38,785 nucleotides of DNA, taken from the NCBI RefSeq assembly GCF_009911645.1, contig NZ_QWKI01000135.1:1-38785 (forward strand). Direction: 5' to 3'. The stretch is from Pseudoflavonifractor sp. 60. GTDB taxonomy: Bacteria > Bacillota > Clostridia > Oscillospirales > Oscillospiraceae. Both the position numbers and the translations under genes were made by a program. Positions 22,501 to 30,131 of this stretch are shown one piece after another (position 1 is the stretch's first letter; every line of letters starts with the position of its first letter). The notes beneath the pieces were generated by a model. It searched no databases. It saw only the letters and a list, made by a program, of their open reading frames with translations, and was not told the origin of the DNA.

Positions 22501-23586
22501 ATGAGCGACCAGCGCGTTTACAATTTTGCCGCCGGCCCCTCTGTGCTTCCGCTGTCCGTGCTGGAGCGTGCCGGGTCGGAGATCACCAACTACCGGGGCT
22601 CCGGTATGTCCGTCATGGAAATGAGCCACCGTTCCAAGGTATTTATGGATATCTTTCAGGAGACCCAGGACAAGCTGCGCCGGCTGATGAATATCCCCCA
22701 GAACTACCGTATCCTCTTCCTCCAGACCGGGGCCTCGGGGCAGTTCTCTGCGATTCCTTTGAACCTGATTGGGAAAACCGGCAGGGCGGACTACGCCGTC
22801 ACCGGGAATTTTTCCAGTCTGGCCTATCAAGAGGCCAAAAAATACGGACAGATTTCTCTGGCCTGTGACACCGGCCACCGGAACCACTGCTATATCCCCC
22901 GGCAGGAGGAGCTGAAGCTGGACAAGGACGCCAGCTATTTCTACTACTGCGCCAACAACACCATCTACGGCACCGAGTGGGACTATGTGCCCGACACCGG
23001 GGATGTGCCCCTGGTGTGTGATATGTCCTCTGACATTCTGTCCCTCCCGGTGGATGTGTCCAAATTCGGCATCATCTACGCCGGCGCCCAGAAGAACATG
23101 GCCCCCGCCGGTCTGACAGTGGTCATCATCAAGGACGGTCTGGCGGGACATGAGCTGCCCTTTACGCCCCTGATGATGAACTACCAGACCATGATCGACA
23201 AGGATTCCATGTACAACACGCCCCCATGCTGGTGCATCTATATGCTGGGCCTCACCCTGGAGTGGGTCGAGGAGAACGGCGGGCTGGCGGGCATGGAGGA
23301 GCTGAAGTGGAAGCGGGCCAATATGCTCTACAACACCCTGGAGCACTCCCGCCTGTTCCAGCTCCACGCCGACAAGGGGTCCCGCTCTGGCATGAACGTC
23401 ACCTTCCGCACCGGGGACGAGGCCCTGGACGCCAAGTTTGTCCAGGAGGCCGCCGCCGCCGGCTTTGTCAACCTGAAGGGCCACCGGAAGGTAGGCGGAA
23501 TGCGGGCGTCCATCTACAACGCCATGCCGGTGGAGGGCGTGGAAAAGCTGTGCGACTTTATCCGCAAGTTCGAAAAGGCGAATTAG
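22501..23586 (+). CDS. serC: Phosphoserine aminotransferase
   Basis: 361-residue class V PLP aminotransferase that converts 3-phosphohydroxypyruvate and glutamate to phosphoserine, the second step of serine synthesis. Motifs: YNFAAGPSVLPLSVLE at the N-terminus, GMSVMEMSHRSK, the cofactor lysine K198 in YAGAQKNMAPAGLTVVI, NTPPCWCIYMLGLTLEW, and GMRASIYNAMP at the C-terminus. Length is normal. An AGAAAGGGG ribosome site precedes the ATG, behind a perfect-consensus promoter. serA, the first enzyme of the route, lies 2.4 kb downstream, with an ECF transporter component and two DUF1963 genes between. No serB was seen in the window. Confidence 0.96.
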   Translation: MSDQRVYNFAAGPSVLPLSVLERAGSEITNYRGSGMSVMEMSHRSKVFMDIFQETQDKLRRLMNIPQNYRILFLQTGASGQFSAIPLNLIGKTGRADYAVTGNFSSLAYQEAKKYGQISLACDTGHRNHCYIPRQEELKLDKDASYFYYCANNTIYGTEWDYVPDTGDVPLVCDMSSDILSLPVDVSKFGIIYAGAQKNMAPAGLTVVIIKDGLAGHELPFTPLMMNYQTMIDKDSMYNTPPCWCIYMLGLTLEWVEENGGLAGMEELKWKRANMLYNTLEHSRLFQLHADKGSRSGMNVTFRTGDEALDAKFVQEAAAAGFVNLKGHRKVGGMRASIYNAMPVEGVEKLCDFIRKFEKAN

Positions 23587-23590
23587 CCTA

Positions 23591-23619
23591 TTGACGAGAT
23601 AGGAAATTTGGCGTATACT
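23591..23619 (+). promoter_or_regulatory. Promoter of the ECF S-component gene
   Basis: TTGACG (23591-23596) and TATACT (23614-23619) with a 17-base spacer, five bases after the serC stop and 32 bases before the next ATG. Confidence 0.78.
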
Positions 23620-23650
23620 CCTTTTTATTCCAAGACAAGGAGGAGTTCCC

Positions 23651-24154
23651 ATGCGCCACAAAGAAAACGTGCATCTGCTCACCATAACCGCCCTGTTTGC
23701 CGGGGCTATCACGGTGATGACCGCCTATATGCTCCACATCCCCATCCCTACCGGGGGATACATCCACCTGGGGGACGCCCTGATCTACCTGGCCGCCTGC
23801 CTGCTCCCCGTCCCCTGTGCGGCGGCGGCTGCGGCTATCGGCGCGGGGCTGGCCGACCTGCTCACCGCCCCTATGTGGGTTCTGCCCACCCTGGTTATTA
23901 AGGTCGTGGTGGTGCTGTTCTTCACCAGCCGGGGGGAGAAGCTCCTGTGCCGCCGGAATCTGGCCGCCGTGGTCCTGGCCGGGCTGTTTTCCCCCGCCGC
24001 CTACGCCCTGGCCGGCTGCGCTATGGCCGGAACAATGGCCGCCTTCGCCCCCCAGTTCCTGGGGACCCTGGTTCAGGGCATTGGCAGCGGCGCGCTGTTC
24101 CTGGTCATCGCCCCCGGGTTGGACGGGGTGAAGCTGAAGGAACACGTACTCTGA
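23651..24154 (+). CDS. ECF transporter S component (substrate-binding membrane subunit)
   Basis: 167-residue integral membrane protein with about five or six hydrophobic helices. It looks like a substrate-capturing S component of an energy-coupling-factor vitamin/cofactor transporter. The segment HIPIPTGGYIHLGDALIYLAACLLP matches the HmpT/TIGR04002-type S components (hydroxymethylpyrimidine or similar), and a run of Ala/Gly-rich helix follows (AAAAAAIGAGLADLL). The shared EcfA/EcfT module is not in this window and would be encoded elsewhere. An AAGGAGGAG ribosome site precedes the ATG. The substrate cannot be read from sequence. Its position between serC and serA does not by itself imply a link to serine. 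Confidence 0.82.
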   Translation: MRHKENVHLLTITALFAGAITVMTAYMLHIPIPTGGYIHLGDALIYLAACLLPVPCAAAAAAIGAGLADLLTAPMWVLPTLVIKVVVVLFFTSRGEKLLCRRNLAAVVLAGLFSPAAYALAGCAMAGTMAAFAPQFLGTLVQGIGSGALFLVIAPGLDGVKLKEHVL

Positions 24155-24222
24155 TTTCTTCCTTTTCTTTGAAAAGAAAAGGAAGCGAAAAGAAACTTTT
24201 ACGCAAAACTCCGTTTTGCTTA
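24155..24222. repeat. Intergenic stem-loops, possible interspersed repeat
   Basis: TTCCTTTTCTTT (24159-24170) and AAAGAAAAGGAA (24173-24184) form a perfect 12-bp stem with a GA loop. A second hairpin, GCAAAA-CTCCG-TTTTGC, follows near 24203-24219. No T-run follows the first stem on the + strand, so it is a weak terminator. The composition differs from the surroundings, and an interspersed repeat is possible but untested. Confidence 0.5.
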
Positions 24223-24246
24223 CTGCATCCTGGGAGGTTGAATGCT

Positions 24247-25104
24247 ATGACGGACACTCAATTGGCACAGGAAATCTGCCGGGAGATTCGCGCCGGCCAC
24301 AAGAAGCGCTGTCTCCCCTACAAGCTGGAGCCGGGAGACCCGGGCATTCTGGACAGCAAGGTGGGCGGGACCCCCTACCTGCCCAGAGAGACCCAGTGGC
24401 CCCTGTGCAGCAACGGCATTCCCATGAACCCGCTGGCCCAAATCGACTGTACCCAGCTGGCTGCTCTGCCCGACTTCCCCCACACCGGCCTGCTGCAATT
24501 CTTCATTGGGAACGACGATGTGTACGGGGCCGAGTTTGACGACATGACTGCGCAGCTGGGCTTTCGAATCCTCTACCACGAGACGGTGGACCTCTCGGTA
24601 ACCCGGGAGGACGTGGCCGCCAAGCAGCCCCCTAAGCCGGAGGCGTACGACTCCCCGGTGCTGGAGCCCTGCCGCATAGTCTTCGGCCAGGTGCGGGAGC
24701 AGGAGCTGCCCGGGGAGGACTACCTCTTTGAAAAGCTGTTCCTGGAGCGGTGGAACTTGCGCCGTCCGGAGAAGCCCCTGAAAGACCTGTGGAGCTTCTA
24801 CAAGCTGTTCCCCGAGGGGGAACGGGACTACAGCATCTTTGACGAGGAGCCGGACAAGGAGGAGGCGCCCGGTCCCCGCCACCAGCTGGACGGCTACCCC
24901 TTCTTTACTCAGATCGACCCCCGGCGGGAGGATGTGGACTACGCCGGCTTTGACACCCTCCTGTTCCAGCTGGACAGCGACGGCCGGGGGGCCCGCGACC
25001 TGGTCCTGTGGGGCGACTGCGGCGTGGGCAACTTTTTCATCCGCCGGGAGGCGCTGAGAAACCGGGACTTCTCCCAGGTCCTGTACAACTGGGACTGCTG
25101 CTGA
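24247..25104 (+). CDS. DUF1963 (YwqG-like) protein, first of tandem pair
   Basis: 285-residue cytoplasmic protein of the DUF1963/YwqG family, whose molecular function is not established. Family landmarks: VGGTPYLPRETQWPLC near residue 38, PLAQIDCTQLAALPDFPHTG, LLQFFIGNDD, HQLDGYPFFTQIDPR near residue 215, and LLFQLDSD ... WGDCGVGNFFI toward the C-terminus. It ends VLYNWDCC, shared exactly with the copy that follows. The open frame extends far upstream, but the ATG at 24247 has a GGGAGG site and matches the start of the paralogue (MTxxxLxxxICxEIR). The second copy begins 39 bases after the stop, so they look like an operon from a local duplication. Confidence 0.88.
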   Translation: MTDTQLAQEICREIRAGHKKRCLPYKLEPGDPGILDSKVGGTPYLPRETQWPLCSNGIPMNPLAQIDCTQLAALPDFPHTGLLQFFIGNDDVYGAEFDDMTAQLGFRILYHETVDLSVTREDVAAKQPPKPEAYDSPVLEPCRIVFGQVREQELPGEDYLFEKLFLERWNLRRPEKPLKDLWSFYKLFPEGERDYSIFDEEPDKEEAPGPRHQLDGYPFFTQIDPRREDVDYAGFDTLLFQLDSDGRGARDLVLWGDCGVGNFFIRREALRNRDFSQVLYNWDCC

Positions 25105-25143
25105 CGGCAAGCGCACGTGGGCGGCATGACGGAGGGATCAAAT

Positions 25144-25992
25144 ATGACAAATTTTGAGCTTACCAAACAAATTTGCGAAGAGATCCGCACAGAATACCGG
25201 GTCCCCTGCCTCCCCTTTGCCCTGGAGAAGGGGGAGACGGGGATCACTGACAGTAAGGCAGACGGCGTCCCCTATCTCCCCAAGGACCAGCCCTGGCCCA
25301 GGGACGCCAAGGGGACCCCGCTGCTGTTTCTGGCCCAGATCAACTGTACCCAGCTGGTCCCTCTGCCCGACTTCCCCCACACTGGTCTGCTCCAGTTTTT
25401 TGTGGGTGCGGACGACCTGTGGGGCATGGACTTTGACAACATGACCAACACCGGCGGCTTCCGTGTCCTCTACTGGGAGACTGTGGACCCCTCCGTCACC
25501 GAGGCGGATGTGGCGGCCAAACGTCCCCCTGTCCCCCAGGAGTACGGCTCCCCGGTCTTCCAGCCCTGCCGCATCCTCTTCGGTGCGCCCGTTCAGCAGG
25601 GCATGACCCCCGGCGACTTCCACTTTGATATCCTGTTTGTCCAGAAGTGGAACCAGAAAAAACCGGACCAGCCCATTGAGAAGAGCTGGGACATCTTCGA
25701 GCTGCTGGACGAGGAGGACGACGCCGACGCTCTGTTCGCCTACCACGATGAAGACGATGAGGACAACCCCTTTCACCAGCTGGGCGGCTTCCCCTACTTC
25801 ACCCAGAACGACCCCCGGGAGGAGGATTACAGCGAAATGGATGTCCTCCTGTTCCAGCTGGACAGCGACAGCAGCGACCGCAAGGACCTGGTCCTGTGGG
25901 GCGACTGCGGGGTGGGCAACTTCTTCATTAGCCGGGAGGCCCTGAAACGCCGGGACTTCTCCCGGGTTCTGTACAACTGGGACTGCTGCTGA
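25144..25992 (+). CDS. DUF1963 (YwqG-like) protein, second of tandem pair
   Basis: 282-residue paralogue of the gene at 24247, collinear over its whole length: ADGVPYLPKDQPWP, FLAQINCTQLVPLPDFPHTG, LLQFFVGADDLWG, HQLGGFPYFTQNDPRE, LLFQLDSDSSD and the same WGDCGVGNFFI ... VLYNWDCC end. The main difference is an acidic insert (DEEDDADALFAYHDEDDEDN) near residues 196-215. I use the ATG at 25144 with a GGAGGG ribosome site, not the in-frame ATG at 25117. serA follows 41 bases after the stop. The function is unknown, and divergence outside the core suggests the copies are not recent. Confidence 0.88.
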   Translation: MTNFELTKQICEEIRTEYRVPCLPFALEKGETGITDSKADGVPYLPKDQPWPRDAKGTPLLFLAQINCTQLVPLPDFPHTGLLQFFVGADDLWGMDFDNMTNTGGFRVLYWETVDPSVTEADVAAKRPPVPQEYGSPVFQPCRILFGAPVQQGMTPGDFHFDILFVQKWNQKKPDQPIEKSWDIFELLDEEDDADALFAYHDEDDEDNPFHQLGGFPYFTQNDPREEDYSEMDVLLFQLDSDSSDRKDLVLWGDCGVGNFFISREALKRRDFSRVLYNWDCC

Positions 25993-26033
25993 GGGTTCCG
26001 GCAAAATTTCAACAAAAGGTTAGGTAATAACGT

Positions 26034-27206
26034 ATGTACCGTATTAAGACCCTAAACAAAATCTCTTCCGTGGGTCTGTCCCGGCTGGACCCGACCCGCT
26101 TCCAGGTGGGCAGCGACGTGGTGAAGGAGGACGGGATTCTGGTCCGGTCTACCTCCATGCACGAGTATGAGTTCCCCGACTCCCTTCGCGCCATTGCCCG
26201 GGCGGGGGCGGGCACCAACAATATCCCCATTGACCGCTGCTCAGAGTGCGGCGTGGTGGTCTTCAACACCCCCGGCGCCAACGCCAATGCGGTGAAGGAG
26301 CTGGTGATTGCCGCCATGCTGGTGGCCTCCCGGGACATTCTGGGGGGAGCGGACTGGGTTCAGGAGCAGGCCCACACCCCCAAGGTGGACGTGGCCGCCG
26401 CCGTGGAGAAGGGCAAGTCCGCCTTCGCCGGGCCGGAGCTCTACCGCAAGACCCTGGGGGTCATCGGTCTGGGGGCCATCGGCGCGCTGGTGTGCAACAT
26501 CGCCCTGGACCTGGGGATGGATGTGTACGGCTACGACCCCTTCCTCTCGGTGGACGCCGCCCTCCGGCTGGACCGCCACGTCCATGTGGTGAAGGATGTG
26601 TCAGAGCTGTACAAGGTATCCGACTATGTGACCCTCCACATCCCCTACACCCCCGCCACCAAGGACTTTATCAACGCCGAGGCCATCAGCAAAATGAAGG
26701 GACAGGTGCGGATCCTCAATCTGGCCCGGGGCGGTCTGGTGAATAACGAGGATATGATTGCCGCCCTGGAGTCGGACCGGGTCGCCAAGTACGTCACCGA
26801 CTTCCCCGATGAGACTATCACCACCGTGAAAAATGTCATTGCCCTGCCCCACCTGGGGGCCTCCACTCCGGAGAGCGAGGAGAACTGTGCCGTGATGGCC
26901 GCCCGACAGCTCCAGGACTATCTCCTCAACGGCAACATCAAAAACTCCGTCAACCTGCCCAACGTGTCTCAGGAGTGGAGCGGCATCGCCCGGCTGTGCC
27001 TGATCCACAAGAATGTCCCCGCCATGCTGACCCAGATCATGACGACCCTGTCCGACGACCACATCAACGTGGAAAACATGACCAACAAGTCCAAGAAGGA
27101 CTACGCCTACACTATGGTGGATGTGAACAGCCGGATCACCGACGAGGTGGCCGAGGAGCTGCGGGCCATCCCCAACATGATCCGGGTCCGGGTCTTGAAC
27201 CACTGA
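26034..27206 (+). CDS. serA: D-3-phosphoglycerate dehydrogenase
   Basis: 390-residue NAD-dependent dehydrogenase for the first step of serine synthesis, oxidising 3-phosphoglycerate. The substrate domain includes RAGAGTNNIPIDRCSECG. The Rossmann motif is LGVIGLGAIGALVCNIALDL, with the Asp of the GYDPF strand marking NAD preference. Catalytic residues visible are R232 (NLARGGLVN) and H273 (LPHLGAST). The last ~75 residues form an ACT-type regulatory domain (PAMLTQIMTTLSDDHINVEN), the site of serine feedback in related enzymes. The ribosome site is weak (AAAGGTTAGG). It may be cotranscribed with the DUF1963 pair, and a terminator follows. serC lies upstream on the same strand. Confidence 0.95.
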   Translation: MYRIKTLNKISSVGLSRLDPTRFQVGSDVVKEDGILVRSTSMHEYEFPDSLRAIARAGAGTNNIPIDRCSECGVVVFNTPGANANAVKELVIAAMLVASRDILGGADWVQEQAHTPKVDVAAAVEKGKSAFAGPELYRKTLGVIGLGAIGALVCNIALDLGMDVYGYDPFLSVDAALRLDRHVHVVKDVSELYKVSDYVTLHIPYTPATKDFINAEAISKMKGQVRILNLARGGLVNNEDMIAALESDRVAKYVTDFPDETITTVKNVIALPHLGASTPESEENCAVMAARQLQDYLLNGNIKNSVNLPNVSQEWSGIARLCLIHKNVPAMLTQIMTTLSDDHINVENMTNKSKKDYAYTMVDVNSRITDEVAEELRAIPNMIRVRVLNH

Positions 27207-27212
27207 CCCCCA

Positions 27213-27241
27213 CAGGAGCGGTGTCTGCCGCTTCTGTTTTT
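27213..27241 (+). terminator. Terminator of serA
   Basis: CAGGAGCGG (27213-27221) pairs with CCGCTTCTG (27228-27236) with one G-T pair and a 6-base loop, followed by TTTTT. Confidence 0.85.
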
Positions 27242-27259
27242 ATATCCGGAACAGGCAGA

Positions 27260-27287
27260 TTGACCTTTGGCCGTTCTGTGCTATACT
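27260..27287 (+). promoter_or_regulatory. Promoter of ktrB-ktrA
   Basis: TTGACC (27260-27265) and TATACT (27282-27287) with a 16-base spacer. The leader to the ATG at 27325 is only about 30 bases, too short for a c-di-AMP riboswitch. Confidence 0.72.
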
Positions 27288-27324
27288 ATAGGCATATCTC
27301 CCGGCCAAGACTGGAGGGCTCGCC

Positions 27325-28647
27325 ATGAGGAAACGAAGATTTTCCTCCGCTCAAATCGTCATTCTGGGCTTCGCCGCCGTCATTCTGGCGGGAAGTCTTC
27401 TGCTTATGCTGCCCCTCTCCGCCCGGAGCGGGCAGTGGACCAGCTTCCCAGACGCCCTGTTCACCGCCACCTCCGCCGTCTGCGTCACCGGGCTGGTGGT
27501 ACGGGACACCGCCACCTACTGGAGCGGCTTTGGCCAGGGGGTCATTCTGCTGCTGATTCAGATTGGCGGCATGGGGGTCGTCACCTGTGCGGTGGTCATC
27601 TCCCTGGCGGCGGGGCAGAAGCTGTCCCTGCGGCAGAGGGGCGCCATGCAGGAGGCCATCTCCGCCCCCAAAATCGGCGGCATTGTCCAGCTCACCGGCT
27701 TTGTCGTTGCCGCCACCGCCGCCCTGGAGCTGCTGGGGGCCGCCGCTCTGGCCCCCGTGTTCTGCCGGGAGTTTGGTCTGCTCCGGGGCCTGTGGTACAG
27801 CCTGTTCCACTCCATCTCCGCCTTCTGCAACGCCGGCTTCGACCTGATGGGCGTCCGGGCCCCCTTCTCCTCCCTCACCGCCTTTGCCGCCCATCCGGTG
27901 GTCAATGTGGTGATCATGCTCCTGATTATCGTGGGCGGCATCAGCTTTATGACCTGGGAGGACGTGCGGGTCAACCGCCTGCACTTCCGCCGCTACCGGA
28001 TGCAGACCAAGGTGATTCTGGTCACCACCGCCCTGCTGATCTTCCTCCCTGGGGCCATTTTTTTCTGCTTCGACTTTGCAGCCCTCCCCCTGGGGGAGCG
28101 GTTCTGGGGCGCTCTGTTTCAGTCGGTCACCGCCCGCACCGCCGGTTTCAACACCCTGGACTTTAGCCTGATGAGCGAGAGGGGGATTGGGATCATGATC
28201 GTCCTGATGCTCACCGGGGGCGCCCCCGGGTCCACGGCGGGGGGTATGAAGGTGACGACCCTGGCCGTAATGTTCTCCACCGCTCTGTGCGTTTTCCGCC
28301 GGCGGGAGGACACCCACTTTTTCGGGCGGAGGATCGAAGAAACGACGGTGCGCAGCGCAATGGCCATTTTGACCTTGTATATGACCCTGTTTTTCACCGG
28401 CGGCCTGATCATCAGCCAGGCGGAGGACCTGCCCCTGCTCACCTGTCTCTTTGAGTCCGCCTCCGCAGTGGGGACGGCGGGGCTCACCCTGGGGATCACC
28501 CCCGGGCTGGGCCAGCTGTCCCGGTGCATTCTGATTTTGCTGATGTACACAGGACGTGTGGGGGCGCTGACCCTCATTTTTGCCGCCCTGTCCGACACCA
28601 AGGCGGCCCCCGCCCGTCTCCCCCGGGAGGGGCTGATTGTGGGCTGA
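27325..28647 (+). CDS. ktrB: KtrB-type potassium uptake channel subunit
   Basis: 440-residue polytopic protein of the TrkH/KtrB superfamily. Filter segments: TATSAVCVTGLVV, HSISAFCNAGFDL, VTARTAGFNTLDF and ASAVGTAGLTLGI, each with the pore glycine. The length (~440) and the gene order with a single-RCK partner point to KtrB. It takes up K+, in known systems often coupled to Na+. The ribosome site is weak (CTGGAGG). ktrA follows after 31 bases. It is clearly divergent from trkH at 20378, so the two systems are not a recent duplication. Confidence 0.93.
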   Translation: MRKRRFSSAQIVILGFAAVILAGSLLLMLPLSARSGQWTSFPDALFTATSAVCVTGLVVRDTATYWSGFGQGVILLLIQIGGMGVVTCAVVISLAAGQKLSLRQRGAMQEAISAPKIGGIVQLTGFVVAATAALELLGAAALAPVFCREFGLLRGLWYSLFHSISAFCNAGFDLMGVRAPFSSLTAFAAHPVVNVVIMLLIIVGGISFMTWEDVRVNRLHFRRYRMQTKVILVTTALLIFLPGAIFFCFDFAALPLGERFWGALFQSVTARTAGFNTLDFSLMSERGIGIMIVLMLTGGAPGSTAGGMKVTTLAVMFSTALCVFRRREDTHFFGRRIEETTVRSAMAILTLYMTLFFTGGLIISQAEDLPLLTCLFESASAVGTAGLTLGITPGLGQLSRCILILLMYTGRVGALTLIFAALSDTKAAPARLPREGLIVG

Positions 28648-28678
28648 GCTCCGCCCGGATATTTGCAAGGAGGATAAA

Positions 28679-29326
28679 ATGAAAGCAGTATTACTCATTG
28701 GATTGGGCCGCTTCGGCCAGCATGTGGCACGGAAGCTCAACGATCTGGGCCAGCAGGTAATGGCGGTGGACACCGACGAGGGGCGGGTTGACGCCGTTCT
28801 GCCCTTTGTCACCAACGCTCAGATTGGGGACAGCACCAACCGGGATTTTCTCACCGCCCTGGACGTCCCCAGCTTCGACGCCTGCATTGTGGCCATTGGC
28901 GACAACTTCCAAAACTCCCTGGAGACCACCGACCTGCTGAAGGAGCTGGGGGCGAAGAAGGTCATTGCCCGGGCCTCCCGAGGGGTCCAGGAGAAATTCC
29001 TGCTGCGCAGCGGGGCGGATGAGGTGGTTTACCCGGAGAAGCAGCTGGCCGCCTGGACCGCCATCCGCTGTACCTCCGACCACATTTTGGACTACATTGA
29101 GCTGGACGAGGATTTTTCCATTTTTGAGCTGGCAATCCCCCGGGAGTGGGCGGGAAGGACCATCCTCCAGCTGGATTTGCGGAAAAAATACGGCCTCAAC
29201 GTGCTGGGTCTGCGCACAGGCGGAACGCTGGATATGCGCATCACCCCCGATACGACTCTGGACGAGGACCACTCTGTCCTGATTTTGGGCCGCCCCAAGG
29301 ACGTGCAGAAGTGCCTGCACCTGTGA
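28679..29326 (+). CDS. ktrA: KtrA-type RCK regulatory subunit
   Basis: 215-residue protein with one RCK_N Rossmann domain (LLIGLGRFGQHVARKLNDLG, AVDTDEGRVD) and one RCK_C domain (about 140-215; FSIFELAIPREWAGRTILQL). This is the single-unit layout of KtrA, half the size of TrkA at 18993. KtrA rings bind nucleotides and gate KtrB; in Firmicutes the RCK_C part can bind c-di-AMP. The ATG at 28679 has a strong AAGGAGGA ribosome site; the open frame extends 14 codons upstream without one. A 10-bp terminator follows. Confidence 0.94.
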   Translation: MKAVLLIGLGRFGQHVARKLNDLGQQVMAVDTDEGRVDAVLPFVTNAQIGDSTNRDFLTALDVPSFDACIVAIGDNFQNSLETTDLLKELGAKKVIARASRGVQEKFLLRSGADEVVYPEKQLAAWTAIRCTSDHILDYIELDEDFSIFELAIPREWAGRTILQLDLRKKYGLNVLGLRTGGTLDMRITPDTTLDEDHSVLILGRPKDVQKCLHL

Positions 29327-29340
29327 TTCAATAGGCCCTC

Positions 29341-29377
29341 CGCCCTGCCGGTCTCCTACGGCAGGGCGCATATTTTT
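29341..29377 (+). terminator. Terminator of ktrB-ktrA
   Basis: Perfect 10-bp stem CGCCCTGCCG (29341-29350) with CGGCAGGGCG (29359-29368), 8-base loop, then CATATTTTTG. Confidence 0.85.
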
Positions 29378-29392
29378 GCCCGCCCGCAAATA

Positions 29393-29440
29393 AGCTGTCA
29401 CAGAATATGACAGCTCCGCCTCCTGGACGGCAGAGCTGTC
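29393..29440 (+). promoter_or_regulatory. Mutually exclusive hairpins in the mntP leader
   Basis: Three segments: AGCTGTCA (29393-29400), TGACAGCT (29408-29415) and AGCTGTC (29434-29440). The middle can pair perfectly with either the first or the third, as in attenuators. The conserved core of the manganese yybP-ykoY riboswitch was not recognised. The ribosome site of mntP (GGGAGGGA) lies about 20 bases downstream. No T-run follows, so any control would act on translation. Confidence 0.42.
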
Positions 29441-29472
29441 GAAAAGCGGGAACATGCTGTGGGAGGGATACA

Positions 29473-30033
29473 ATGGAGCTGTATGAGCTTTTGATTCTTG
29501 CGGTGAGTCTGTCCATGGACGCCTTTTCCGTCTCGGTGTGCAAAGGACTGTCCACAGGCAGACCCAGGCCGGGGCAGTGTCTGGTATGTGGAATCTGGTT
29601 TGGCGGCTTTCAGGCCCTGATGCCCCTGATTGGCTGGCTGCTGGGGGTCCGGTTTCAGGGGATGATTGTGGCGGTGGACCACTGGATTGCCTTTTTCCTG
29701 CTGGGCTTTATCGGCTTCAATATGGTACGGGAGGCCCGGAGCGGCGAGGCGGAGGCGCTGGACGGCTCCTTTTCCCCCAGGGCCATGCTCCCCCTGGCCC
29801 TGGCCACCTCCATTGACGCCCTGGCGGTGGGGGTCACCTTCGCATTCCTTCAGGCGGACATTTTCCCTGCCGTGGCCCTGATTGGTATCATCACCTTTCT
29901 GCTGTCCGCCGCCGGCGTGCAGGTGGGGGCCGTCTTCGGCGGACGGCTGAAAAGCAGGGCGGAGCTGGCCGGCGGACTGGTTCTTATGGGGATGGGGGTC
30001 AAGATCCTTCTGGAGCATACCCTGCTGGGCTGA
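29473..30033 (+). CDS. mntP: MntP manganese efflux pump
   Basis: 186-residue membrane protein with six predicted helices, the size and fold of MntP (YebN), which exports Mn2+. Conserved acidic motifs occur in helix 1 (LAVSLSMDAFSVSVCKGLS) and in helix 4 (ALATSIDALAVGVTFAF), with the internal repeat typical of the family. The motif GFQALMPLIGWLLG is also typical. I start at the ATG at 29473, which has a GGGAGGGA ribosome site; the frame is open a further 22 codons upstream without one. The gene appears single, with possible leader control (see 29393-29440). Confidence 0.94.
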   Translation: MELYELLILAVSLSMDAFSVSVCKGLSTGRPRPGQCLVCGIWFGGFQALMPLIGWLLGVRFQGMIVAVDHWIAFFLLGFIGFNMVREARSGEAEALDGSFSPRAMLPLALATSIDALAVGVTFAFLQADIFPAVALIGIITFLLSAAGVQVGAVFGGRLKSRAELAGGLVLMGMGVKILLEHTLLG

Positions 30034-30052
30034 CCGGGAGCTGAAACACAGT

Positions 30053-30081
30053 TTGCATTTCCTGCCATAGTATGCTATGAT
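30053..30081 (+). promoter_or_regulatory. Promoter of the dicarboxylate/amino-acid symporter
   Basis: TTGCAT (30053-30058) and TATGAT (30076-30081) with a 17-base spacer, 50 bases before the ATG. Confidence 0.65.
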
Positions 30082-30131
30082 AGCAATGTACCCTGACCTG
30101 TGTGTGTCATCGGACAGAAAGGAGTTTTGTT

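Noticed and set aside
27288-27324. c-di-AMP (ydaO) riboswitch before ktrB
   Set aside because: The leader from the promoter to the start codon is only about 30 bases.
29378-29473. yybP-ykoY manganese riboswitch before mntP
   Set aside because: The conserved core sequences of that riboswitch were not found; only alternative hairpins are seen.
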